From contig NC_073692.1 in NCBI RefSeq assembly GCF_029784155.1, forward strand, positions 276,559,913 through 276,623,912: a stretch of 64,000 nucleotides of DNA, given 5' to 3'. The notes beneath the pieces were generated by a model, which searched no databases, was not told where the DNA came from, and saw nothing but the letters and a program-made list of their open reading frames with translations. The stretch comes from Uranotaenia lowii (taxonomy: Eukaryota > Arthropoda > Insecta > Diptera > Culicidae). Shown here one piece after another: positions 1 through 13,437 of the stretch. The first letter of the stretch is position 1; each line of letters begins with the position of its first letter. Both the position numbers and the translations under genes were made by a program.

Positions 1-472
1 AGTTCTCGGGAGAGAACTCACCTCGCGTTTAGTCGCTGGGGTGGCTCTTATTTTATGGCAACAAATTAATACCGTTCCACAACAAATTTATAAATTTGTT
101 TGATTAATTATGTTATCATGAAAAGAAACATATATGACAAAATATCGCAAGAAATTGATACTACACGGCTATTTTAAAACCGTTAAAACAGTTAAGGATT
201 TTTTTTAAGACATACACCGTCTTAGCCGAATTTGGCTTTAAAGACTGAATAACCTTCCCATAAAACTATCGTTTTTATTCACACGAGCCAAAGGTCATGG
301 CACCCATTTTGTCAACCGACTTTTTCCCTTGGTGGGGTTGTTTTCACCACCACCATGGGCCGAAACGACGATACAGAGTTCACATTTACTGAACAGCAAA
401 TCAAAGCCTGCTAATGACTAAAAATTTGTTAACGAAATTTTCAGCGGGATTTTTCTTTGGGCCGTTCACTAA
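1..472. other. Anonymous AT-rich sequence
   Basis: No coding region, repeat or RNA gene could be recognised. Short open frames here have no family motif. Confidence 0.5.
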
Positions 473-745
473 GAGCTAGTTCACTAGTGTTGGGAAAAAA
501 TGGTAGAAATGTTGAAACTTACGGAACATTTTGAAAATTTTGCCATGCAAAAACATTTTCAAGATCTGTGGCCTTCTAGTTTTTCTACAACACGTGTTGT
601 ATTTTGGCATGCTGTGATGCAAAAATAGCAATGTTTCTATCACATACGGCTGAAATAGAAACAGTGTTGTAAAAAAATACAACGCCCCAAGATCTAAAAT
701 TTTCATAATTTCTACCACTATTACCCAACACCAGTGAACTTGCTC
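473..745. mobile_element. Harbinger-like MITE (273 bp)
   Basis: The two ends are inverted copies of each other: the left reads GAGCTAGTTCACTAGTGTTG and the right, reverse-complemented, GAGCAAGTTCACTGGTGTTG, and the similarity runs about 38 bp inward. The element is flanked by the direct repeat TAA (470-472 and 746-748). A 3-bp TWA duplication is characteristic of PIF/Harbinger transposons. It has no coding capacity, so it must have been moved by a transposase encoded elsewhere. The same terminal sequence recurs near 44.8 and 46.4 kb. The family name is an inference from duplication size. Confidence 0.7.
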
Positions 746-1340
746 TAATTAGGTAAGCAGATAGGGGAGGTTGGAGGGTTTCACATTTGCTAACGATCAC
801 TTCCTAGGGAGGTAACGGGGGTTTCCAAATACAATTTGATGTTTTTACACAAATAAACATGTCACCAAGAACACTAAATCACATCATTATATTTAAAGAT
901 CGTCTCAATGTTTGCTTCTTTTCATAACAATCTCTTGAAATGGGAAATTTATAGAAACAAAACGCAAAGTGGCGCGTTTTGACACAACGATTTAAATCCA
1001 ACATATTTTGAAAATGACTTCATCAAGAAAAAATCTTTAAAAATCAATATCAGGCGCTTTAAGTTATAAGTTTCTAGGCAGCTTTTTCATTGATAGACAC
1101 TACGAATTCTAAATTTTACAAACGATTTACCAAAAAATCCTAAAACTTTATCGCTTACCGCTGAAATGAGTCTGAGCTTTTATGTTAGTTGACAACGTAA
1201 TTGACGTTAAAAATTTTTACACCATTTCTAGTAGTATAGGATGATTTTTTAACGATTTTTATGATTCCCGGTCAAAAACATAACAATTTTTCATAGCACC
1301 TTGTGCTAACCTGATCTTTCACTTTTTTTGATCGGAATTT
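746..1340. other. Anonymous AT-rich sequence
   Basis: Nothing recognisable; no sustained open frame and no repeat shared with the rest of the window was seen. Confidence 0.45.
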
Positions 1341-2536
1341 ATATCTAGAGTTTGTTTTGATTTGGTCGTATGAACCAATATAAACAAAAGAGAGTTATTG
1401 GCTGCAAACGATTTATAAACTTGTTTTCTATGCTTAGTAAAAATTTGGTTTCATTTGATCAATAAATAACTTGAATAACTTGATTGGAAATTAAGACGTA
1501 TAATGACTTTCTAATTTTCGAGTGCATTTTGGTTTGAACGACGTTTTGCGCTACATTGAATTGCCGTGCAACCAAAGGACGCAAAATAACTGTTTGACTA
1601 GTAGGTTTTTGCGTCGTTTTGCATTTTCGTCGAAATCGCGTCCCCAAGTGTTACAAAGTTAATATATTTAAACGAAAATGGTTTATAAAAGTGGTTTATT
1701 CTATCTAAGTTAAACAAATTTCTTTGTTGCTGGTGCTAGGTAAGTTCTAGAAGCGTAATTTATATGGCTGGATATATTTTCAGCTTTATAATTTCTCATG
1801 ACAGTGGCAGAAGATAGGACCGCAGTTATCGGAGTCACAGGTAGAAACTAGTTGGATAGTAGGAATACATATTACTTATGCAAGCAGCCTTTACAGCTCC
1901 GATTCCAGGCTGCTGCAGCGGTGAAAAGGAGATTTTCCATTGACAGAGCAATGTAGGCGAAGCAGATGGCGAGATCCGTCCCACGATTGTTGTGCAATTC
2001 GGAGAACCCGGAGATCCCGTAGAGCGCATATCACAACGGAGATCCAGATACACTCTAGAGGTGTTAAATAGTAAGTTTTCTTTCTGTTGCTTTATTTGAA
2101 CGTGCTTTGAAAACTGCAGCATAACCAACCTCCAAATTACATGCAAGAAATTGTGCAGATATGCATAAGCACATTAATCATGGCAGAACCATGTAGAACT
2201 TTGGCACCTTAAACAAGTTAGCTTGAAATAGTGAAGTTTAGGACAAGTGAAATCAGGTTTAGAGATAACATTTTTTAATTTGCAAAACGACGTTTCAACC
2301 AATTGTGCAATGCAAAAGGTTGTATGTGCATGTTTGCTTAAACAACTAAATGTATGCCTCTATTCAATACACGAGCATATTTATCATCTGTTTTAGTATG
2401 GAAAACGAAATTTTCAGATAATTTTGAACAATGTTTTAAATATTGGATTTAAAAATGTGTAACAAAACTTAAACAGCGATTTTCTCGAAACAAGTCATGT
2501 GGCTCATACGACCTAATCAAGACAAACTCTAGATAT
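1341..2536. mobile_element. Possible transposon bounded by a 33-bp inverted repeat
   Basis: Positions 1341-1373 and 2504-2536 are reverse complements with 2 mismatches in 33, beginning ATATCTAGAGTTTG. The interior has no recognisable coding sequence, but 1840-2060 is clearly more GC-rich than its surroundings and could be captured or host sequence. I could not find a convincing target-site duplication, so the true boundaries may lie a little outside. A decayed DNA transposon or MITE is the simplest reading. Confidence 0.4.
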
Positions 2537-2816
2537 ATTGTTATTCGATTGTGAAAATTTATTGAAGATTATTGTTACCCCGAACATGCTATGTCTTAAA
2601 TAATATCTTCTTTAATCGTTACTACATTTCATCTGTTGTTTTGTATAAATTGTGCTCTTCTAATGCAGTTATTAAGTTTGACTTTAAAAGTGCTTTGTTT
2701 TGAAGCATAGAAGTCACAATTTTAATATTTTCAAGCTATTTTTGAAAAAACGTTTCAATTTCTCAAAGAATAAAAAATCCTACAAGAGGCGGAGTGGGTG
2801 TTTTAAAAAATATAAT

Positions 2817-3146
<330 letters not shown>

Positions 3147-3148
<2 letters not shown>

Positions 3149-3640
3149 GTCATTCCATGTCAAGTGTGCACAGCGAAAAAAAAAATCTTATCGAAAGTTC
3201 ACCAAACTTGACCGAAAGACTTTCTGAGGCCTACAAAATAAATCCTCAATTTTTGAGAATGATCCGCCCACCCCTCGTTCCAGGACCCTCCCTTCTTTTT
3301 TACACGATTTTGAAAAATTCATCATTTTTAAAATACTATATTTCCGGACTGAAAAATCATACCAAAATGACAAAATATGCGTTGTGTAGATTTTTTTAAA
3401 ATCTATCAATTGATGTTATTCACTTTTTGAATAAGTGACATTTTAAACGTCAAAACAAAGCTCTAAAAATAAAACGTTATTTTTCGCAAGGAAAGTATAT
3501 TTTTTTTCTTGAAATTTATGATTTCATTGTTTTTTTGAGAAAATTTTACGTAAGAACCAACCAAAATCCCAATATAATATTTCTTGTTTTCGAGATATGA
3601 AAGATTAAAGTTTTATTGTCCATCAAATATTTTCTTACAG
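3147..3640 (+). repeat. Left terminal inverted-repeat arm
   Basis: This arm matches the reverse complement of about 8975-9470. The outer part is best conserved. Similarity fades after the shared TTTATTGT(C/T)CA(T/A)CAAATATT stretch near 3620-3640. Confidence 0.8.
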
Positions 3641-4333
3641 TATCCTCTTAAACTTTTGGTAATCCCATTCACGATTTTCTGGACGAGTTAAATTCAAAAT
3701 CATCATACAAATGATGTTACCTTCTAGTGAGCAGCAAATTTTTGTAAATATATGATGCTTAAAAAACAAAATAACACTTTTTGTTTTAATTCGTTTTGCT
3801 ATTGGATTAAAATTTTATTCATTATCACATTGTATAAAATCATTAAGCAATAGCTTCCTAAGCGAATGCTGCGGATGAATTAATGTGAGGATTTGGTTCA
3901 TTTTTCCATAAAACTGTTAAACTTATTCACAGAAAATGTGTACATGCCGAGAATCTGCTCGTATGTTGATTACCTACTAAAATTACTTGAATTATGGCGA
4001 TTGCGGTCTAACAATACTGACTATTGACGCACATCATTTGTTCATTGTATATAGCCTCTATTTATGCATAGTAAGCACAGCAGATTTTTTTTTTGTTGAC
4101 ACCGAGTGGCACTGAACAATAACATTTTTTTAACTGATTCTCTGACCATTGTGAACGAATTGTTGCCGCAACTGCTCGCTTGCTGCTACTTGCTAGTAGT
4201 TATGAATACAACTTTTAAAATCGAAGATTGCGATTAAAATATCCAGTTGCCTTCTGTTACTGCATTACAACGGAGTTATCTTAGTGACTTTTATTGTTAA
4301 GCTTCTAAATAGTCGTGAACAGTTTTCCGAGCA

Positions 4334-7300
4334 CAGGCGCGGTCCTATGGGGGGGGTGATCGGGGTGATCATCCCCCCCAAGCAGCAAAAAACCGTTACA
4401 AAATACTCGCAAACGCTAGAATTTCTATGAAAAGTTCGAACATTTCCTAGTGGATGTTCTATGGAATTTTCAAAATTTTCCACTCCGTGGGGGTGATTGT
4501 TAAATAAAAGAAGTTATTAATTTCTTAACTTCTTAAAATTGGAAAAAAATCGGTCCGCCAAACTAAAACCGCTGTAACTTGCAATCCCATAGACCAATTT
4601 TCACCAAATTACTTTTGTTATGGCACCTACAGTGTTGAATTCGAAATTGCTGACCATATATGAATCTTTTATAGATTTTTATACAATCATATCTATTAAA
4701 TTTTCTAAAAATACAAAAAAAATACTTCTTCTTAAATTAGAGGTGATGAACAAAACCTGATAAAAATTGAGTTCAGAAATATACCTCCAAAAACAGGTTT
4801 TAAAACAAATGTTCCATAAACTTGCCTATGTATTAATTTTTCCCAGATGAGATAAAACCAGTGATAATAATATCCCGTCATAACTCGACTATTTTCTCGA
4901 GAACAAGGACTTTTCATTGAAAAATAGTATAAGCTATAAGAAACGAACCCTTTTTTTTTTTCATTTTAAATTATACATTATGTTTGAAAATATTAAATGC
5001 ATGAAGCAAAAATACTATTTTTCACTTTTTTACTAAATCATTCGTTTCAAATTTGTGACTGTATCTTTCGATTCAGTTACAATAAATTTTAAAATCTATG
5101 AGAGCTGCATTAAGAGAAAACAAATAAAAATAAAGTTCCGAAAGTTGCATACCTAAGAATTTGATTTTAATGATTTTGTTTTAGAATTAAATTTATATTT
5201 AGAAATTGAAGAATTGAAACAAGAGTTTATATTAATTAGTTTTTTCGAATCACGATTCAGCAATATACTTCTGAAAAATAATAAAACATTCAGTTTTAAA
5301 TTCATAGCAATTGTTAACACATTCTCAAATAAATGTTTGGATTTCAAAAGGTATTTATGGAAAACGAGAATCGCTAAAATTTTGGTTAGATTTTTACGGT
5401 GATATTAAAATATTGTAGATAACTTTATCTCGGAAGGTTTTTTAAAAAGTTCTTAAATTGATAATTTTTAAACTACTCAATATACAAATGACGAAATATC
5501 TTTTTGTTAACAATTGATCGCAGTGAATATTAAAGATTCGCAGATTGTTTTATAAAAGGATGTATATGCTATTTAAGGGGGGGGTAGGGTCTAACACTTT
5601 CAAAAAATCGATTTTTTTATTTTTTTTATTTTCTTATTGTAAAACATTTCAAGAATGTTGTGTCAAATTTTCAAGTCAATTAAAGCAAAACTGTAGAAGT
5701 TATAGGCCTTTATCTCCTCCTATCTAATACTGCAAGAAAGCAAGAGCAGAAACTTCAAACGCGTTTTTCTCGAAAGCACATTTTTAAAGTCCGTGGACAT
5801 CGTCATTTGAAAACTACTTATCCGATTCTTTTCAAATTTGGAACATAGTTTCTACATATAAAATACCAGACCCCAACGTTTTTCTTTTTTGATTTTTTTA
5901 CTTTGGGGAGATTTTATAGGTGAAAAATGGCGGATTTTTAAGTGAAAAATCGTAGTTTTTACTTCAAACAGCCACAAAAATTTCATAAAAATATTTTTAA
6001 GTTAAATAAAAACGTTGGGGTCCAGAAAAACATCTATTAAAAATATTTTGCTCTGATTTTTTGAATTCAGATGATTCTGTGCTGAGATACAGTGTCCACC
6101 GCAAATCCTGTTTCCTAAAAGGCATCCTCGAAAATGCTCCGTCACCGGCTCATTTTTCAATATTTTTCTACGAAAAAATTACTAAATGTTCTTTTAACAA
6201 TGCTTTGTATAATGCAAAAAATTTGAATACATTTGTTTGAACGATAGCTTTAGAAAAAAATCGAGAAAATGGTGTTTTTTTTTATACCCGTTAGACCCTA
6301 CCCCCCCCTTAAAAGGATATCAAAATAAGTATGTAGGAAAGTTTGTTAAACTTCTCTAATTTCTAACTTTTTTTTTTAAATATAAACCTCTAATTAATTT
6401 AAATGAAAGAAGCAGTGTGCATCATGGTCGTGAAATATTGTTTTTTAAGAAGTATATCTAATCAAATTCATCCATTACTTTGATGATTTATCACATAAAT
6501 ACAAAAAATTGGTTGAATCAATACTAATTTTATGCTGATATGCAATATTTTTTCAAGAACCCAATTTCAGCCTCTATTTTTTATCTAAATGTTCAACTCC
6601 ACATTCAAAAGGGTTTTTTTTATAAATTCACATAGCCACAAAATTAAAACTTTTTTAAATGAAAAGAATTTAAGAGCTAATTTTGATTTATGTTGGTGCC
6701 CTAAATTATTTTCAAATAGGTTAAACATTATTCAAGAAAATTCTGCACTTTTCTGACAAAACTTTTAAACATTACAATAAAAATTCGAAATAAGGGTTCA
6801 TATCACATTTCTTTTCTCAAGAACGCAAGTAATATTGGCTTCTGTGATTGTTTTTAATTTAAGTTTTCTGTTTATTTACTGTTCCCAATTTTGTAAAATA
6901 ATAGACTTTTAACGAATGTTTAAAGAAGTAATGACTACATAGGATTTAAGATATTTCTCAAAGTAGAAACCAAATCGTTTTTCAGACTTCAGCAAATTTT
7001 TCAATAAAATAAAATCTTTGTTTTTTAGAACTTTCTTTTGTCAATAATGTCAGAAATTCTTGTGTTTGAATTATTGAACACTGTAGATTTTTTCAAGATC
7101 ATTCATCATCATAAAAGTAGTATTTCTTAATTGAATAAAATATAATAAACAAGTTCAAAATCAGTTTTTTTTCATGTTAACTTGTAAGTTCATCAATTAT
7201 CAATGATTGATTTCACTCAAAACTGATTCTTTTTAAAACTCTATATAAACTCCATATCACCAAAACGAGAGGTGATAAACAAAATCTAGTTGAAGTACGA

Positions 7301-8354
7301 GTTCTACTAAATCAATCATTAAAACATAGACACCAAAATGCTATCTCTTGCATTATTTTGGAAAGACGTTTTTATTAGAAAAAGCATTTTCAAATGTTAT
7401 TAACTAATCTTTTCATCTTCATATTATATTTAAATTTATGAAGAGTTAATCACCGTGATTTTGTTTGTTAATTTTATTTATCGACCTTATCGATGAAAAT
7501 TAAAAGAACATAACTAAGAACATTTCAACATTATGAAAATTCTTGTCAAATAGGAAGTAAGAAATGTATGGATATTGAAAATAAGAAAGTAGAATTTTAT
7601 AAGAAGCATTTTAATCACATGTCATCAATTCATTCCTCATGGATAAAAAAATAAACAAATGAATAAATGAATAAATAAAAGGGATCAGTTTCGTGTTTGA
7701 TCATTCAAGAACTCTACCATTTCCCGAATTGTACTTTGTCAGTGATGATGAATTGTTGTTGTATTGTTGTTGTATTTTAAATACATAAAGTTCAAAATGG
7801 ATATAATTTCCTCGTCGATAATTCACATTTCAAATTGTGATTGAATAGTATTTCAAATGGATGACATTACAGAGGAATTTTTCAACCGAAACTAAAATTG
7901 AAATTGATGAAAAGAAATGTAAATTAATATGGTTGATAATTTACATTATTATCAATTAAATATTCTGACCTGATCTGATTTTTTGTAAGAATTCGAGTTT
8001 AATTTCTTATCAAATCTGGTGTTATATTTGATCTATTCTTCTTCTGTGAACTGATTGTTATGCCCGAAGCTTCAAATTCTGGCTTTATTCCAATTTTTAA
8101 TTCGCATTCCGTTTTTGATGTTTTGAAAATACTTGCTTGAATTTTTTTTTTGTTCAGACAAAGTATCAACATTTCGAATGAATTATTATTAAAGTCTCAT
8201 TTGAAACTGCACACAAACCCCCCTTCCCCCCATTCCCCCACTCGCACTCTCCAAATGAACGTTTTTTCGCAATATATTTACGTTATTGACTGATTTTTGA
8301 AAAATTTGGAAAATCACCCCCCCCCCCCAAGAGCCAGCTCTAGGACCGCCCCTG
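4334..8354. mobile_element. hAT-like element, non-autonomous or decayed (4.0 kb)
   Basis: The ends are CAGGCGCGGTCCTA on the left and, inverted, CAGGGGCGGTCCTA on the right, each followed by a run of G. The 8-bp direct repeat TCCGAGCA flanks it (4326-4333 and 8355-8362). An 8-bp duplication with CAGGGGCGG-type ends is typical of hAT transposons. No transposase frame survives; the interior is AT-rich with only short open frames. Two internal stretches, near 4740 and 7268, share the motif GAGGTGATRAACAAAA, suggesting an old internal duplication. It interrupts the outer element (3147-9470) and is itself interrupted by a TTAA-flanked MITE. Confidence 0.75.
5577..6308. mobile_element. piggyBac-like MITE (732 bp) with TTAA duplication
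   Basis: The ends are perfect inverted repeats of eight G residues followed by TAGGGTCTAAC. The element is bounded on both sides by TTAA (5573-5576 and 6309-6312), the exact target of piggyBac-type transposases. It encodes nothing recognisable. Two internal AT-rich stretches share the phrase AACGTT(G/T)GG with flanking context near 5875 and 6010, in inverted or direct arrangement. The assignment rests on the duplication and the perfect ends. Confidence 0.75.
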
Positions 8355-8412
8355 TCCGAGCATGACAAAAGCAAAGTGTTGAATTGGAAAAGAACTTCAG
8401 AAGCGATGTTCA

Positions 8413-8757
8413 GTGGATAAATTTTTCAAGAACACATTACTTTTTACCTCAAGGGAGTGGAATTTGTTCAAATTGCGATCAGAAGTGCATAATCTAAAGT
8501 TTATCTGCAAAAACCATTCTAACAAGTTTGGTAAATTGTATCCTGTTTCGCAAAATGTTGCTTTTGTTGAATGTTTTCAAATCAGAATAACATTGACTGG
8601 AAGGTTTGAAGCATCTGTGGCAATCATAGAAACTCGTTCGTTTCAAGCCGCAATCCCTTTAGATGCTGGAAAAACTGGAATAAAAACATTTTCAAGCTCC
8701 ACGGAATTTAAATATTCAATGTATGCAAAAAGAAAAGACAATCTAAAGATGATTTAA
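8413..8757 (+). CDS. Unrecognised short open frame (114 codons), doubtful
   Basis: I do not recognise this frame. It begins at GTG rather than ATG, has a stop shortly upstream and lies in the inner right part of the long-inverted-repeat element, just beyond the hAT-like insertion. Its composition is less biased than the neighbouring low-complexity sequence. It could be a remnant of a coding region that was split by the hAT insertion, because the left part of the same element ends at 4326. No catalytic motif, signal peptide or membrane segment is evident. It may be chance. Confidence 0.15.
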   Translation: MDKFFKNTLLFTSREWNLFKLRSEVHNLKFICKNHSNKFGKLYPVSQNVAFVECFQIRITLTGRFEASVAIIETRSFQAAIPLDAGKTGIKTFSSSTEFKYSMYAKRKDNLKMI

Positions 8758-8974
8758 CTTGCAGTGTTTGAACGAAAAAAAAAGAAACAAAATAGCTATA
8801 TTTCGAATAAAAATATATCATAAACCGAAAATATTGTTTTCCTTTCATTCAAAATTTTATTTCAATTTTTCTTTAGTTTTAAAACAAATCATGAAAACAA
8901 AAAATCTGTTGAAACATGGAAAATATAACTTAAAATTTCGACGATTGTTGCACTTTAGTGAAACCACTGTGTGC

Positions 8975-9830
<856 letters not shown>

Positions 9831-10041
9831 GAGAACAGTGGAGAAAAGAGTCTATAAAAATATACAATGTGGGAGTACGGATGCAATGATTCATATTCAT
9901 AATGAAATGACTTCTTCAGCTGAATAACTTTTCGGACTGAGTGCTGAAAAGTGATGATCCAGCTTTAAGTAACGAACCATTTTCAAATTTTTGGATTTCC
10001 CCAAAGAAAAAGAAAAAATAATTACTAAGAGTTATTTATAA

Positions 10042-10521
10042 GGAACCGTTCAGATACCACGTGGACATAAAAAAATGAAAATTTTGACCCCCTCCTTCCG
10101 CTCCGTGGACAAGCGTAGACATTTGGCAAACCTCAACCCCCCTACCCCGGATGTCCACGTGGACAGATATGATTTTTTTGAAATCTACTTTTACAGGCTA
10201 AAATACTACTTTTGGCCTTTTTGTTATTGAAATGGCTGAAAAAAAAAATACGAACGTGTGGTTCCTCATATAACATAATTTTAAAAATTATACGTTTCTA
10301 AATTATCATATTAATAATTTGCTTTCAAGTGGTTACTAATTGATCAAACTGAAACTGAAAAGCTTTGCAATTTCAAGATTTTGATTTTAACATCTTAATA
10401 TTCACCTATTGAAAATATTTTGTAAGTGAGTAAGTCCACGTGGAAATGACCCAAACTCCTACCCCCATTTCCATACACCCTTCCTCCCCCTAAGTTGTCA
10501 ACGTGGTATGTGAACGACCCC
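10042..10521. mobile_element. Harbinger-like MITE (480 bp)
   Basis: The left end reads GGAACCGTTCAGATACCACG and the right end, inverted, GGGGTCGTTCACATACCACG. The target duplication is TAA (10039-10041 and 10522-10524). A second type of motif, GTCCACGTGGA, occurs internally at about 10150 and 10437. There is no coding capacity. The terminal sequence is unrelated to that of the 473-745 element, so this is a separate family with the same TWA target preference. Confidence 0.7.
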
Positions 10522-10715
10522 TAAGCTGAATACTGCGAATTCAACGCTTGGATAGCCGTGTTGATAACATTATAACATAAGTGATTTGGTATCCGATATT
10601 AGTGGAAGAAGAACTACAATTAAAAACCTGCAGAGTGAGTCTATAACAAGGTTTTAGCGAAAGTCTTTTTAGAAATTTCTAATTACTGTAGAAATCAAAT
10701 ACAAACAATTCTTTT

Positions 10716-10749
10716 GACGTTTCGGCCTACTACCTTCAGCCATCCTCAG
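10716..10749 (-). ncRNA. Hammerhead-ribozyme-like motif, minus copy
   Basis: On the minus strand the motif reads CTGAGGA, a stem-loop with GGCT/GGCC arms, then GAAACGTC. These match the CUGANGA box, stem II, GAAA box and GUC cleavage triplet of hammerhead ribozymes, which are known from PLE terminal repeats. One extra U lies between the first box and stem II, a departure from the textbook core. ACGT could form only a minimal or dimeric stem III. Confidence 0.5.
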
Positions 10750-10904
10750 AAAACTATATTTTAAACAAAAAACTTAAATTAATACAAAAAATTCTTCACA
10801 ATATTTCATCACAATTTCACTGCACTTTTGCACTTACGATTTGTATCGCCGCGTGCTTCCTGAACGGCTGTCTTACTTGATTTAAGTCCGGTTTTGAATC
10901 GCTT

Positions 10905-12209
10905 CTAGCAGCTGGCGTCTATCATTCCCGGTGTCGTCGTGATGTTGTTTGTTGTCGTCGTGTTCGGTGACGTCGTTTTTGAATCCGTCGTTTTAGTTGC
11001 GAATTGTGGCGTCTCTCTTAGTTTTTTAATAATAGAGCTATATATTTTAGAAATTTCAATCGAATCTTGCTTGATGTTTACTGTTCTTCCTTTTTTGAGT
11101 TTTATGTGTAGTGTTTCAGCTGTTTTTCGTTTTCCTTCTTGGTTTACTCTTTCTAAAATATATGCTTTGTCGAAATTAAACTTATGGTTCTGTTCTATGG
11201 CATGTTGTGTCAATCCTGTGGCTCTGGTGTTTTGTTTGAGACTCGTTTTATGATTTTTAATCCTTTTTTCCAGAGTTTGAGATGTTTGTCCACAGTATTC
11301 TTTCCCGCATTCACAAGGAATTGAATATACCACATTTGTCTGTTTTAATTTTGGAATTTGGTCTTTCGTTTTTGTGAATAAACAGGTTTTAATTTTGTTG
11401 ATTGGTCTCGAGGATGCAATTATGCCATGATTTTTCAGTACTCTACTAACTTTTTCACTCAATCCAGGAATGTATGTTAGTGAGACGTATTTTCCTAGAT
11501 TTTCCGTAGTGCTGTTGCTTAGCGAGTTGTAAATAGCATCTACCCTCTTTTTTAAAATATATTTGATAAATTCATCTGGGTAATTATTTAAATGAAGTAT
11601 TTTACTGACTTTATTGATGCTCATTTCACGTTTTTCAACGTCGCTAAGTTTCAGTGCCCGGTCAATCAATGCAATCGCTGTGTTCTTTTTGTGTATATAT
11701 GGACTTTCTGAATAATAATCCAAATATCTTCCGTTTTCTTGTTTGGTGTACCAGTTTTTCTCAATCTTTCCCTGACACCTAGAAAGTTTGAGATCCAAGA
11801 AACGCAATGAGTTTTCAGTTTCTTTTTCCAGCGTAAATTTTATGTTTGGGCATTGACCGTTAAATTCGGCTAGCACGCAATCTATGTCGTTTTCATAACC
11901 TACTATCAAACAGTCATCGACGTAGCGTTTATACATCACGAGGTTGATACCTTTATCTCGTAGGCATTGGATGGCGGTTTCCTCGAGTTGTTCCATCAAG
12001 AGAGACGCTACTACCGGGGATAGAGGAGAGCCCATCGGTGTGCCAAAAGTTTGCTCGAAGATTTTACCATTGTACTGAAAAAACGACGCTCCAAGTATTG
12101 TGTGAAGGGCGCGTTTGAATTCAGTCCATGGTATCGGCGTGTAATCGCTAATTTCCCGCCACTTTTGTTCAATTATATCGTACACATGCCTACGAGATAA
12201 AGGTATCAA
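10905..12209 (-). pseudogene. Penelope-like RT plus GIY-YIG endonuclease, 5'-truncated (minus copy)
   Basis: The 434-codon frame contains the second half of a PLE reverse transcriptase followed by a GIY-YIG endonuclease. Visible RT motifs are FGTPMGSPLSP and YKRYVDDC, the latter carrying the catalytic Asp pair. The endonuclease begins at VVYSIPCECGKEYCGQT, followed by the conserved Arg in EKRIKNH and a downstream Glu in KTAETLHI. The N-terminal part of the RT, including the first catalytic Asp, is missing. The apparent start is TTG and lies inside the inverted partner, so the first eight residues are not native. The C-terminal Thr/Ser-rich tail ends normally. It is probably inactive alone because of the truncation. 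Confidence 0.85.
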
Positions 12210-12213
12210 CCTC

Positions 12214-13248
12214 GTGATGTATAAACGCTACGTCGATGACTGTTTGATAGTAGGTTATGAAAACGACATAGATTGCGTGCTAGCCGAATTTAACGGTCAA
12301 TGCCCAAACATAAAATTTACGCTGGAAAAAGAAACTGAAAACTCATTGCGTTTCTTGGATCTCAAACTTTCTAGGTGTCAGGGAAAGATTGAGAAAAACT
12401 GGTACACCAAACAAGAAAACGGAAGATATTTGGATTATTATTCAGAAAGTCCATATATACACAAAAAGAACACAGCGATTGCATTGATTGACCGGGCACT
12501 GAAACTTAGCGACGTTGAAAAACGTGAAATGAGCATCAATAAAGTCAGTAAAATACTTCATTTAAATAATTACCCAGATGAATTTATCAAATATATTTTA
12601 AAAAAGAGGGTAGATGCTATTTACAACTCGCTAAGCAACAGCACTACGGAAAATCTAGGAAAATACGTCTCACTAACATACATTCCTGGATTGAGTGAAA
12701 AAGTTAGTAGAGTACTGAAAAATCATGGCATAATTGCATCCTCGAGACCAATCAACAAAATTAATACCTGTTTATTCACAAAAACGAAAGACCAAATTCC
12801 AAAATTAAAACAGACAAATGTGGTATATTCAATTCCTTGTGAATGCGGGAAAGAATACTGTGGACAAACATCTCAAACTCTGGAAAAAAGGATTAAAAAT
12901 CATAAAACGAGTCTCAAACAAAACACCAGAGCCACAGGATTGACACAACATGCCATAGAACAGAACCATAAGTTTAATTTCGACAAAGCATATATTTTAG
13001 AAAGAGTAAACCAAGAAGGAAAACGAAAAACAGCTGAAACACTACACATAAAACTCAAAAAAGGAAGAACAGTAAACATCAAGCAAGATTCGATTGAAAT
13101 TTCTAAAATATATAGCTCTATTATTAAAAAACTAAGAGAGACGCCACAATTCGCAACTAAAACGACGGATTCAAAAACGACGTCACCGAACACGACGACA
13201 ACAAACAACATCACGACGACACCGGGAATGATAGACGCCAGCTGCTAG
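12214..13248 (+). pseudogene. Penelope-like RT fragment plus GIY-YIG endonuclease (plus copy)
   Basis: This 344-codon frame is the near-identical partner of the minus copy. It starts just before the catalytic YKRYVDDC motif, so it lacks the FGTPMGSP motif and everything upstream. The GIY-YIG domain is complete to the eye, with the same Cys-rich IPCECGKEYC segment, Arg and Glu. The leading ATG lies at the point where the palindrome begins and is not the ancestral start. The only protein difference noticed is one Lys to Asn change. The almost perfect identity implies recent formation or gene conversion between arms. Confidence 0.85.
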
Positions 13249-13403
13249 AAGCGATTCAAAACCGGACTTAAATCAAGTAAGACAGCCGTTCAGGAAGCAC
13301 GCGGCGATACAAATCGTAAGTGCAAAAGTGCAGTGAAATTGTGATGAAATATTGTGAAGAATTTTTTGTATTAATTTAAGTTTTTTGTTTAAAATATAGT
13401 TTT

Positions 13404-13437
13404 CTGAGGATGGCTGAAGGTAGTAGGCCGAAACGTC
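13404..13437 (+). ncRNA. Hammerhead-ribozyme-like motif, plus copy
   Basis: The same motif lies at the 3' outer end of the plus copy. CTGAGGA is at 13404-13410, stem II pairs 412-415 with 426-429 (offsets from 13000), GAAA is at 13430-13433 and GTC at 13435-13437. TTTT before and AAAA after could form the start of stem I. The extra U at 13411 makes the fold uncertain. Confidence 0.5.

Noticed and set aside
10939..11253. A 104-codon protein antisense to the Penelope-like C-terminus, also seen at 12900-13214
   Set aside because: It is the opposite-strand shadow of the endonuclease coding region.
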